From Argentina anserina (Eukaryota > Streptophyta > Magnoliopsida > Rosales > Rosaceae), in contig NC_065878.1 of NCBI RefSeq assembly GCF_933775445.1, positions 24,192,395 to 24,256,394 of the forward strand: a stretch of DNA of 64,000 bases, given 5' to 3'. The translations under genes were made by a program, and so were the position numbers. This document shows, in pieces, positions 10,244-21,339 of this stretch (its first letter is position 1; every line of letters starts with the position of its first letter). The notes beneath the pieces were generated by a model. The model did not search any database. It worked only from the letters and a program-made list of their open reading frames with translations, and was not told the origin of the DNA.

Positions 10244-10612
10244 TCAAAACGTTGTTAGGGATTTCTCTAGTGCACGGCTAAAAGCAAGTCGAATTGCTGC
10301 TTCTTTTTCCCTTAGAATTTGTTGCCTCTCCTCTTCATCGAGTAAGAGTCTCCTCCGCAAATCACTTGGATCTGGCGGACGCGGCGGTGGTGATGAGCGT
10401 GGTGGTGGAGTAGGATTTAGCTGTGGCGGAGGAGAAGGATTCATCGGGGAAAATGATTGATACCAATGTTGCAGCTGCGGTGGGTACCCCAAATCAATGC
10501 CATACGGCAGAGATGGATAGCACTGTTGCGGCGGCGCTGGGTACCAAAGATGAACGCCATACGGCAGATAAGCCGGTTGCCCAGCCCCCAGATTCATGGC
10601 TCTGGATACCAC
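10244..10612 (-). CDS. Retroelement leader ORF, proline/tyrosine-rich (gag-like position)
   Basis: A 122-codon frame that starts inside the primer-binding site. It is rich in Pro, Tyr and Gln (two near-repeats of the type YPSLPYGIDLGYPP), then a poly-proline segment, then a charged helix (LRRRLLLDEEERQQILREKE). By position it would be the N terminus of the gag region, but there is no zinc knuckle. I do not recognise the protein. A frame gap separates it from the next ORF at 10236. Confidence 0.4.
   Translation of the reverse strand: MVSRAMNLGAGQPAYLPYGVHLWYPAPPQQCYPSLPYGIDLGYPPQLQHWYQSFSPMNPSPPPQLNPTPPPRSSPPPRPPDPSDLRRRLLLDEEERQQILREKEAAIRLAFSRALEKSLTTF
10598..10611 (-). promoter_or_regulatory. 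Primer-binding site (initiator tRNA-Met)
   Basis: The minus strand reads TGGTATCCAGAGCC two bases inside the 5' LTR. This is the common plant retrotransposon primer-binding site TGGTATCAGAGC with one extra base. It fixes the element's orientation. Confidence 0.8.
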
Positions 10613-10613
10613 T

Positions 10614-10789
10614 TGTTAGGGTTTTACCCCTAAGCTAGAGAGATTACAGCTAAAGAAATATAAAGGAAATGAAATAAACTTCAATATTTTCTTTGATAGA
10701 TTGAAATGAGGATACAACATATTATATATAGGCCATGTTGGCTTAGTCATGTGCCTCACACGTCACTAAATAACACTAGAATCATAACA
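10614..10789 (-). repeat. LTR (5' LTR of the minus-strand element)
   Basis: 176-base LTR, the upstream copy for minus-strand transcription. It contains a TATATATA-like stretch near 10723 that may serve as the promoter. The base after it, 10790, is the A of the first ATG of the ORC3 body. Confidence 0.88.
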
Positions 10790-12840
10790 ATGAATGGCAA
10801 AAACCACCTCCCCCAACCCCCGACACCGCCCAAAACCACCTCCACCTCCAGGTCCATCTTGTTCATTTTTCTGTTTTTCCTTTTTATCATTTCTGCATCT
10901 AAATTCAGCTCTTGTCTTGTTTGGGTGCCGAACAGCATGGTTTCCTTCTTCACAAAGCCCGGAGGAGGATTGACCCCGTCGACAAGATTCAATCCGATGA
11001 ACGCTGGTTGAGAATGGAGGCTTTTCGATTAGTTTGGTCAAGAATTGAATCCACTATCACCCGTGTTCTGCGGAATATCAATGCTCGTGTTTTCGATCAC
11101 ATAAATAGCTGGGTATGGCATTCCTTCAAAGCTATTCAACAGTGGTCTCCCGGCTCCCCTTTTCCTATTCTCAGCCAAGCTACTTGTGCGCAGCTCTTCA
11201 CTAGTTTCCTTCTCACCAGTATGCCTCATGTTCATGTCCCTGTTCCAATTAGAGTCACTTCTACTTTTGCTTGATGAATTGGACTTGTTTCTGGCAGAGA
11301 ATATGGAGTTCGTTGATGACATTTCAACTTTTCACGAGCTCGGCCTCTGGCCATGTCGCCAACCTTTCCTCCTTCGACTTTTCATCCAAAAATGGGATTG
11401 CTGGCTGCCTCACAAGCTTATTGAGACAGTTTCTCATGCCTACTTTTGATGTACCTATTATTCATTTTCTTATATCTTCTATATGTTAATCAAATCTCCT
11501 TCTTGCTTTCTAACTGTTTTTTTCCCCCTCTCTTCTTTAATCAGGCAGCTGATATGTCCATACTGGCCTCATGGTACAGTCAACAAGGAAACTATGGTTC
11601 CCCTGTGGTTGTCATTATAGATGATATGGAACGATATTGTGGTGCTGTCTTATCTGATTTCATTCTTATGTTGAGGTATTCTAAGCCACACTTGTTTGTT
11701 GTACACTGCAATTATAGATCTTCTGTTTGCCTTACTCAGGCTTGTTTCTAACTTGTGGGTTTCTAATAGCGAATGGGTTGTGAAGATCCCAGTCATGTTA
11801 ATAATGGGAGTTGCCACAAGTCTGGATGCCCCTAGGAATATACTTTCTTCAAATGTGCTACAGAAGTTGTGCCCTTGCAACTTCACACTGGGATCACCAT
11901 CTGAGAGGATGGATGCAGTTGTTGAGGCTGCTCTTGTGAGGCAGTGCTCTGGTTTTGTTGTTGGTCATAAGGTGGCTATTTTTTTGCGGAACTACTTCTT
12001 AAATCAGGATGGTACATTTACATATTTTGTTAGAGCACTGAAGGTTGGTAATGAACTTGTTTTCAGATATCATTACCATTGTATTGTATCCCATGTTATA
12101 TTCCATCTTATGTTTTCCTGTCGGCATGACCCGACCCTTACTGATGTCTATAGTATTAATTTTCAGATAGCATGTGTTCAACATTTTTCCACAGAGCCTT
12201 TAAGTTTCCTGCTTGGATGGTTGCTTGTTAGAGAAGACACTAAGGTAGCATACATAAAAAATCTTTCTTTATGGGGCTATCTTTTTCAGGATGTTATACA
12301 TTCATTGCCATGGATTCTTGATGGTTTTTCTCCACCCTACCCCCATCTAATCCAAACAAGTGGATCATTCTTACTAAACTATTAAATGACAGGGAGTTCA
12401 GAGTGAGAAAGCAGCCAAGCTTGCTTCTGAGCTTTTATCTTTAGCAAGTACTCCAATAAATTCAATAAGATATCCTTATGTATAATGATTTATGAATTAT
12501 GTGTAAATGAGCGAAAAATTTATATAAAAAATCATGGTGCACCGACTTTTGTTGGAAAATTTATCACTAGGAATCAAATGGCTGAACAAGCTAATGTCAA
12601 TATAGCTCATGGTTTGACAGAGTTGATGAAATTGCAGAACCTCTGGAGCACTGTCGTTCTGGTAAAGTTTCAGACTCCCTTTTCTTTTATTCCATAAAGG
12701 CTTATCCATGCTTCAACATTCCATAGCATACCCATTTTTCAGGCGTTCAAGCTTAATAGTAAGTTAATGTCATTAGGGATTGGGGTATGCCAATTTTTGC
12801 AGTCAATGCCTGATATTGGAAAGAAACCAAGTGATTGCTT

Positions 12841-12864
12841 CTCTCTCTCTCTCTCTCTCTCTCT
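12841..12864. repeat. CT dinucleotide microsatellite
   Basis: About twelve CT units in an ORC3 intron. Confidence 0.85.
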
Positions 12865-13559
12865 AAATCATAAAGAGGCGTATCTTTCTGGTTATCCATG
12901 CCATCTAATTGGGCTTTATGTTTCTTGACACAAATATGTGTTGCAGTGCTTATATGAAGGTGCGAAGTGTAACAAAACCCAATTGCTAGACTTAGTTTGT
13001 GAGGCACTTGATCCAGACACTTACAACTTGTTGGCTTCTGATTGTCACACTGGAGTTGGAAAAGTTTTTGTTCACTCTTTGTGTAGTGATCACTGTATGC
13101 TTGAACAGAAGCTGAGCTACCAAAAGGGACAACTTATTTGTCAATTACTTCGCAGAGTGAGGTAAGTAACAGATGGATTGAAGTCTGTCTCAACAATCAT
13201 CATTTTACTGTTACTGGGGTTCTTGCAGTTTTTTTTATCCGGTCTTTTATTTCATTTTTTTTCTATTAAAACCTAAATCGCATGCAGTGATCGGAGTTTG
13301 TTTTTGGTTACTAGCACCAGGCTGCTTAAATTTTATAAACTGAGTATTACCTTTACTGATGCCGTTTCAAATGTTTTTTCATTCATTTTCATAATAAGCA
13401 CTTCAATAGTTTAATTTAGATTTATTATTTGCTTTATCAGTAGACTCTATTGTCTAAACTTTTTAAAATTAAAACAATCAGGGATCTTCCTGCAGCATTG
13501 CTTTGTCGGCTGCTAAATAGTTGGAAAAATCTTACTGTGGATATTCCTGAGGTAAGAGG

Positions 13560-13745
13560 AAATAAATATTAAAAAATTAAACAAAAATTGAAAAAATAAT
13601 TAAAAAATTAAAGTTTGACCGATATTTGACCGTTGACCATCATTTTTGCGTTGATCGATAAATTTTGACCGATATGCTCTTATCGTATCGGATTCGAAAT
13701 ATCAACGATATATCGGCGATATATCGGGGATATTTCGAACAGAGG
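13560..13745. repeat. AT-rich and GATATATCGG-type repeat in ORC3 intron
   Basis: Directly after the exon 9 donor there is an AT-rich patch, then recurring TTTGACCGATAT and GATATATCGGCGATATATCG phrases, including short palindromes. It looks like the end of a transposable element embedded in the intron. No boundaries or coding sequence can be defined. Confidence 0.4.
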
Positions 13746-16700
13746 GTACGACTGCATTTTTGTGCAGGCTTAATAGTAGCCTCACACTTTTGCTTTTTCA
13801 TCTTGTGTATTTAAGTTTTATTATATTCTTTTTTTTTCTTTACTTTTTGTAGTCCAGTCTCTGTTAGTCGAGTATGGGTGCTAGTCTTGTATTAGATCTG
13901 CTTAGCGTATGGTTCAATTAGAAAGTTTTATAAGGGTCATTTCGTTATCATACTTGTCGAACTCTCCAAATTGATGGGTGTCTAAGAAATCTAAAACATG
14001 GGATCTTTTTTAAAGAGCTTTGGATAGAGTTCTGTAATTACCTGCAAGCTTATGGATGATATTTACATTGGTGCAAAAAGTATCTTGAAATTTGGTCCCT
14101 CTTGTTTTACAACCTTGGAGAGTAGCCTGACAAGTTTGCCTTGGGGAGAACAGAAAAGCTACTTGATGTGAAGGTTTTAAAGGAATAAAAATTCTGTCAC
14201 AGAAACTGTCAACAGCATTTGAAAAGTTGAAGAATTAAAAATTTGGGATTAGAGTTCATTTATCCTATATCTTCTTTAACCTCAACATGTACCTTGTGCC
14301 CAACTCTTGTAGAAGAGAGTCTATATATGCTTCTTAGCCGATCTAATTTACAGGGTGACCTATCCTTTTAATACTCTGAATCCTTGTAGTGGTTGAGTTC
14401 TGGTATCAGTTTGTTACCTTAGTAATATTATTATCTCATCTAGTTGTTGCTCTTGCATGCTTTAAACTGTGATATTTGTTGATACTAAACTATATGGGAT
14501 CAGTTTAGTGATCATCATTCATGTTCTCAAAATAGATTCATGACAAGGTAAAGGAGCTGCAGTCAATAATAAAATTTGACGAGGGAAGTTTTAAACCAGA
14601 TTTGACGGATATGTCCAGGTATTATTTCATATCTCTCTCTCTCTCTCTGTATCCTGGTTTCTACAAAACCTATGACTGATATGTTTAAGAGTTGGTCGGA
14701 CTTCTGTTTTTAGTTAAAATTTTACATTGTCCATGTGACAGAAGGCATACATCTCGGAGTGCCTTAAAGATTGGCCAATCACAATCCATGAATGCAAAAG
14801 TTGCTGTACTAATGGATTGCATGGTCCGGTAATTATTTTAACTACCCTCGCCTTTCTTCAAACTTAGTACTTGAAGTCTCATCTGCATTAGAAAAAAGAA
14901 AATTATAGAAAAGGGTTCAGTATACTCATCGTCGCAAGGTTTTGCCTTTACTATTGACTCAGTACAGAGTTTCGGTGCAATATATGTTTTAGTCATCATG
15001 CTGAGCTCTGTCTTTATATGAACTAACGACTTTTAGAAGTTGAGGTTACCCAGAGCCATCTAGAAACTGAGTTTTTCTCTAATATTTTTATTTCAGCCAT
15101 GACTGAGATTAATATATTCCCTATTTATTTTTAAATCCTTCACAACAGGGATTTCATGAAGCCGATTGAATGCACACCTTTTCATGAACTTGTTTGCTAT
15201 AGAAATGTCGAAAATCTTCATTCGGTAAGCTTTCTGATGGCTACTCTCACTAGTATATCTACTCAACCTCTCAGGTATCTGTTGGCAGGTATGTGGTTTT
15301 AACATGGTTATAAAATTGAATTGATTATCATCCGCAGTTCTTGTATCTAAGATACTTGATCTAGAATAGGTAATTTGCAACTTAGTTCTGGAAAAAACGT
15401 CCTTTCACTACTTACATTTCTTACTAATATCAGGCGTTAATTGGAGACTCATGAAAAATGATTCAAGTGGATCTTTTGGAGTTTCATAAAACCCTACAAT
15501 GCAGTTGCTGCAGGAGGAGTGGCAACATACCATTGTCATCCATGCCTGATACCTCGATTATGTGAGTATACTTATAGCTATGCTGCAGCATTTGTTGATG
15601 CAGGCTATAAGCTGCAAACTGAATTTGCACCGTACTTTCTGAAATCAAAATGTATTTTCAGTGCAATGCACTTATAGCCAACTAATGCTGTGATCCAGAG
15701 TGTTCCTACTTTATCAGATGTAAAATCAAAATGTCTGCTGTCTTCGTATCGTTACTCGATTTCTGTAAATCTTTAGTCTTTACTCTCTTTTTTTCTTTAG
15801 TGGAAGCAATGAAGGGGCTAACTCCTTGCTTCTATTTGTATCTTACAATATATTTTGTCACAAGAATATCCTCCCAATCTCTGAATAACTATTCTGATAC
15901 TTTGTTACCAGTGTAACTTAACATCCTTGTGAATTTGTGATAAAATGGATGTCCTTCAAATAGTAGTTAACTTTTGCTTATCATACAAAAGCTGCATCCT
16001 ACGCTTGTTGGTCATATTTTTATCATATGTTTTAGGTACACCCTGGCTCAGGAGCACGGCGATCTTATCAATCTTCATGACTGGTTTCAGTCTTTTAAAA
16101 CCGTTGTCATTCGGCACAACAGAAAAGGGACAAGCAAACTGAAAAAGTCCCTTCTTAAGAAAAGAAAGGAAAGGAATGAATCTGAAAGCAAGAGTGATGC
16201 ATTGATTCAGTATCCTTTTAGTTTTTGTTCTGCAGAGTACCGGTCATGCAGTGACAATATGTTTGTAGATACAATCTGTGATCTTAACCCAAAAAAAAAA
16301 AGATACAATCTGTGGTCTAGCTTTTCTCTGCCGTGTGTTACATTTTACCTGCATCAAGGATTGTCTTTCGGCTATAAACTTTCACTTAAAGTTCCTCAAC
16401 ACTAATTTCACAGCCAGATTTTGCTGGGCAATCACTGAACTACAGATTACAGCTGTAATTCGAATGCTCAGGAAGAAACGTTGTGATTGTGTGCAGAGAG
16501 TGGCCTTTGGGCTGTGACAAGTAAATACAATTTTGGTCAACCAAACTTCAAATTATGTGGTTGGGTTGTTCCCTCCGGTGTGTTGGAATGGAAGGATGGA
16601 ACAACTAGTCATGTGCTGACCAGCTTTTGCTCTATATTTCTGGGTTATTACTCTACTGCTACTCCTGTGTAGAGTTATAATCTTTCTTTGTTTGTGTTAG

Positions 16701-16947
16701 GGCCTTTGTTTGGGCTTTTGAGGTACTCATCTTTACCATAAAAAAATGTCATATACTAATGTAATGAAAGTAGACTCAATGTTTTATTTTGGGTGCCACT
16801 ATTGTCACCCCACATTCTATTTTGTTCACCTCACAGCCTATTGTTTTATTGAGACTGTAATACTCTGATGTAAAATTATTGTAATAGACAATAAGTTGTT
16901 TAAGTTTACAATTTATTTTTATTTATTTCACAAAACACACATCTATT

Positions 16948-19677
16948 TAGGGGTGTTAATTGAAAACCGAAAACCGAAAAAAAACCGAACCATAACCGAA
17001 CCATAACCGAAAAAAACCGAAGAAAAAAAAACCGCACCAAACCGCAAAAAAACTGCACCAAACCGAAAGATTTGGTGTGGTTTTGGTTTGGAATGTTTGG
17101 AAACCGAAACCGAACCGAAAAACCGAATATATATATATTATAAAGAAATTATATTATTTATAGATATATTTAATATACATAATTAAATATGTTATCGATC
17201 GAGACCCAAATTTTATCAAAAATCGGTGAATTTTTTACCATATCTGTATTTATATATGCTGATCACATCCGACGGTCGAAATTTAATCATTTGAATTTTA
17301 GATATTGGAATCACAACATGTCTACTAATGTGGTATAACTTGTTTAGTGGTCTTTTTGCAAATGTATGCATTTGTGAAGCAACTATATCTTATAAATAGA
17401 ATTTTGCAAATATGTCCGCATGATGCGTTACGTAAAGTGAAATATGGTTATGGTAAAAAAATCACATATTTTCGATAACGTTTGTGTCCCGATCGAGGCG
17501 GTCAACCCTTTTTACGCTTATTATCACCTATGGGTAGCCTTATCCCTGTAACGTAAATTTTTTTAAAATTTTACACTAGCTGCTACATCACATATATGTG
17601 AGAGTGTGTGCATGAAAAAATACACCAAAACTAGTCAAGAAGGAGGGGGTAAGAACAAATTCACTTAATTAGATGAAATTAAGTTAATGTTGACCACATC
17701 GATCGAGACCCAAATATTATCAACATTAGATGAATTTTTTACCATATCCTTATTTAAATATGCTGATCACATCTGACGGTCAAAATTTAATATTTTGAAT
17801 TTTAGACATTGGAACCACAACATGTCTACTAATGTGGTATAACTTGTTTAGTGGTCTTTTTGCAAATGTATGCATTTGTGAAGCAACTATATATTATAAA
17901 TAGAATTTTGCAAATATGTCCGCATGATGCGTTACGTATTGTGAAATATGGTTATGGTAAAAAAATCACATCTTTTCGATAACGTTTGTGTCCCGATCGA
18001 GGCGGTCAACCCTTTTTACGCTTATTATCCCCTATGGGTAGCCTTATCCCTAGAACGTAAAATTTTTGAAAATTTTACACGAGCTGCTACATCACATATA
18101 TGTGAGAGTGTGTGCATGAAAAAATCCACCTAAACTAGTCAAGGAGGGGGTAAGAACAAATTCACTTAATTAGATGAAATTAAGTTAATGTTGACCACAT
18201 CGATCGAGACCCAAATATTATCAACATTAGATGAATTTTTTACCATATCCTTATTTAAATATGCTGATCACATCTGACGGTCAAAATTTAATATTTTGAA
18301 TTTTAGACATTGGAACCACAACATGCCTACTAATGTGGTATAACTTGTTTAGTGGTCTTTTTGCAAATGTATGCATTTGTGAAGCAACTATATATTATAA
18401 ATAGAATTTTGCAAATATGTCCGCATGATTCGTTACGTATTGTGAAATATGGTTATGGTAAAAAAATCACATTTTTTCGATAACGTTTGTGTCCCGATCG
18501 AGGCGGTCAACCCTTTTTACGCTTATTATCCCCTATGGGTAGCCTTATCCCTAGAACGTAAAATTTTTGAAAATTTTACACGAGCTGCTACATCACATAT
18601 ATGTGAGAGTGTGTGCATGAAAAAATCCACCAAAACTAGTCAAGGAGGGGGTAAGAACAAATTCACTTAATTAGATGAAATTAAGTTAATGTTGACCACA
18701 TCGATCGAGACCCAAATATTATCAACATTAGATGAATTTTTTACCATATCCTTATTTAAATATGCGGATCACATCTGACGGTCAAAATTTAATATTTTGA
18801 ATTTTAGACATTGGAACCACAACATGCCTACTAATGTGGTATAACTTGTTTAGTGGTCTTTTTGCAAATGTATGCATTTGTGAAGCAACTATATATTATA
18901 AATAGAATTTTGCAAATATGTCCGCATGATGCGTTACGTATTGTGAAATATGGTTATGGTAAAAAAATCACATCTTTTCGATAACGTTTGTGTCCCGATC
19001 GAGGCGGTAAACCTTTTTTACGCTTATTATCCCCTATGGGTAGCCTTATCCCTAGAACGTAAAATTTTTGAAAATTTTACACGAGCTGCTACATCACATA
19101 TATGTGAGAGTGTGTGCATGAAAAAATCCACCAAAACTAGTCAAGAAGGAGGGGGTAAGAACAAATTCACTTAATTAGATGAAATTAAATTAATGTTGAC
19201 CACATCGATCGAGACCCAAATATTATCAACATTAGATGAATTTTTTACCATATCCTTATTTAAATATGCTGATTACATCTGACGGTCAAAATTTAATATT
19301 TTGAATTTTAGACATTGGAACCACAACATGCCTACTAATGTGGTATAAGTTGTCTAGTGGCTTTTTGCAATTGTATGCATTTGTGAAGCAACTATATCTT
19401 GTAAATAGAATTTTGCAAATCTGTCCGCATGTTCTTTTTATTTCGTTAAGAATCAAGTAGATAGATAAGGAAAGAAACTCCGATTTTCTTTACAAAAAAA
19501 CCGAAAGAAAAACCGATATAAACCAGAGAAAAACCAAACCAAACCAAACCAAACCAAACACAATTGGTTTTTGAAAAAAAAAGTGAAAAACCAAACCGAA
19601 CCAAACCGAATAAATAGAACGGTTTGGTGTTCGGTATCACCTATAAACCGAACCATTCACACCGATTAACACCCCTA
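16948..19677. mobile_element. Non-autonomous hAT-type element, 2.73 kb
   Basis: The ends are a perfect 13-base terminal inverted repeat, TAGGGGTGTTAAT and its complement, flanked by a perfect 8-base target duplication CATCTATT (16940-16947 and 19678-19685). An 8-base duplication and TAGGGGTG-like ends are hallmarks of hAT elements. Both subterminal zones (about 16962-17130 and 19496-19650) are packed with AACCGAACC-type motifs, probable transposase-binding sites. The interior is a 501-bp tandem repeat array and there is no transposase. Confidence 0.88.
17196..19430 (+). repeat. 501-bp tandem satellite array, about 4.5 copies
   Basis: Units start at CGATCGAGACCCAAA at 17196, 17700, 18201, 18702 and 19206, giving periods of 504, 501, 501 and 504; the last copy stops near 19430. 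Copies 2, 3 and 4 are nearly identical while the first and last are more diverged, the pattern expected from unequal exchange. Copies 2-4 each carry a frame of 61-74 codons starting MVMVKKSH, and in copy 1 it is disrupted; there is no sign that it is a gene. The unit contains an ATGTATGCATTTG palindrome-like segment. Confidence 0.92.
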
Positions 19678-19690
19678 CATCTATTAATAT

Positions 19691-20066
19691 ACAATATATA
19701 TGAAGCTTTTATTCATACCTCTCATTTTAACACTTAGACCTCCTCTTGAAATTTAATCATTAATTTTCCAATTTTACCTCTATTTCACAACAGTCACATC
19801 TCTCATAAATACCAACAATTATTCACTAACATCCTTGGTAATCGTTAATAGGACGTGTCAAATACGAGATGAATTCTAACCTAACATGAACATTCACATA
19901 GCAATAATAATTAAGATCAAATTGAGATTCACCTGACGTGTGGGAACATGTATCTCATAATTTCGGTAGAAAAGATTCTTTGAATGTTTGGAAATAATTT
20001 TAGGTCTAATTACTATCCTTAATTACTAAAATGGGAGGTATGGATAGAAGCTCCTATATATATATA
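19691..20066. repeat. MITE-like element
   Basis: Inverted ends: TTATTCATACCTCTCATTTT near 19710 and, inverted, AAAATGGGAGGTATGGATAG near 20030. The body is about 370 bases, AT-rich and non-coding. Confidence 0.55.
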
Positions 20067-20614
20067 TTAAATAGTTAAAATTGAATCTAATGAAAATATT
20101 GAAACCCTTATACTCCTGCAATATTATTAAATTGAAGAGTGTGTTCTTGTATTTTTTGTTCATATTTGAATTTCAATGTGATCGAATTTGTTTTCTTAGC
20201 TGAGATTTTTAACTTAACTAAATTGTACTATTAATATACGTACAAAGGAGAAAACTACAATATGTGACCCTATTTTATATTTACAAAACCTAGTTATATG
20301 TAGTAGTAATTGCAAGCTTTTATCTCAATAGAGATTGTCAAAATAAATTTGAAATAAAATCTGAACAAAGTAAGTTAGTGTTGAAAAAAATTGTGTAATG
20401 TAAGAAGAGAATGTAGGATGAAGGTAAACGAAGCAAGCTTAAAATTAAAAAAAATTATATTGGGTGAACAAAATATTATTAAAAATAGGCAATTTAGCTA
20501 TTATAATTGGGTAAACAAAGTAATTTGAAAACAAAAATATACGTGGGGTGAACAAAGTAGTTTGAAAAGTGGCAATAGCCGCACTCTTTAGTTTTCTTGA
20601 ATAGGAGTAGACTC

Positions 20615-20837
20615 AGGGTACGTTTACTTACTCATAATGGATTTCATCAGAATCGATGGTTAAATGAATGAATGGCGGAATGAAATTAGTAGAGAGATTT
20701 TGAATTTCATCAAGCGTATACTTACCATATGGAATTAGAATTAGGAATTGAACTAATTCCAGTTTGATTACTAAAATAACCCTAAAAATGCAGTTATACA
20801 TTTCAGTCGATCTCATTGCAAACTGTCATATATATTG

Positions 20838-20876
<39 letters not shown>

Positions 20877-20948
20877 AATTTCTCTACTTTATTGTATTAA
20901 TTGTCTTAGTTGATCGAGAAGTCATGTGAAAACTAATAAGTTAACCAC

Positions 20949-20998
<50 letters not shown>

Positions 20999-21305
20999 TG
21001 AGATTACATATTAACATCAACTTCCTTCATGTAACTCTCTTGTGCCAAAATTATTTTTGTAATCTTTATTAAGCTAACGAAGTCACAAGGGTTAGACAAC
21101 AAAAGTAAACATATTTCTCATCTTTTTTAGAAAATATATCATATTAATAGAAGTTATTATCAGAAGAAATATCAATTATTGATGTTTCAATCCCAATCCC
21201 ACCTCCCCCCTTGGATTTTCAATTTCGGGTTGATAATGATTCAATTCTTGATTAAGAGATGACACCCACACCTATTACAATTTTACCATATGTAAGTAAA
21301 CACTA
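20615..21305. repeat. MITE-like element with GTTTACTTAC ends
   Basis: The left end has GTACGTTTACTTACTCATAA near 20618 and the right end TATGTAAGTAAACACTAAC near 21290, inverted copies of a GTTTACTTAC core. The interior has AT and GT microsatellites. The left breakpoint of the 3-kb tandem duplication (20909) falls inside it, so the second copy keeps only the right part. Confidence 0.45.
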
Positions 21306-21339
21306 ACTGATCAATATTCTTTGGTTTGATCAGCTAGTG

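Larger units (their letters stand above)
6747..10789 (-). mobile_element. Non-autonomous LTR retrotransposon, 4.04 kb
   Basis: Two 176-base direct repeats begin TG and end CA and differ at only three visible positions. Next to the right LTR, on the minus strand, is a primer-binding site matching initiator tRNA-Met. The flanks ATCAA (6742-6746) and ATGAA (10790-10794) look like a 5-base target duplication with one change. The interior carries several minus-strand frames but I find no protease, reverse transcriptase, RNase H or integrase motifs, so it would need proteins from a partner element. Just inside the left LTR the minus strand reads LEDKF, like the tail found after integrase in some plant Ty3/gypsy elements; this is only a hint of ancestry. 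The high LTR identity implies recent insertion. Confidence 0.88.
10790..16517 (+). pseudogene. ORC3: Origin recognition complex subunit 3 (ORC3), probably inactivated
   Basis: ORC3 helps load the MCM helicase at replication origins. About fourteen exons match: 11298-11450 (NMEFVDDISTF), 11545-11675 (ADMSILASWYS, VVVIIDDMERYCG), 11770-12043 (EWVVKIPVMLIMGVATSLDA), 12167-12244, about 12393 onward, 12571-12661, 12947-13161 (CEALDPDTYNLLASDCH), 13482-13551, 14536-14618, 14742-14828, 15149-15224, 15434-15561, 16036 to about 16208, and a last exon ending VQRVAFGL at 16517. Lesions: a gap near 11341 (about 14 bases by frame) that shifts the frame after FHEL, TGA at 15452-15454 inside exon 13 (likely CGA to TGA), a last splice whose phases do not join (one base apparently lost), and an N-terminal part that does not join in frame. 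A retrotransposon also sits at the start codon. Sequencing error could explain single lesions, hardly all of them. Confidence 0.82.

Noticed and set aside
10706..11011. 101-codon frame across the right LTR as a fusion protein start
   Set aside because: The frame runs from LTR sequence into the ORC3 5' part out of the conserved ORC3 frame; it is probably accidental read-through.
17196..19430. Regularly spaced repeats as a possible CRISPR-like array
   Set aside because: Units are about 501 bases with no unique spacers, lie inside a plant hAT element and have no cas-like genes nearby. This is a satellite.
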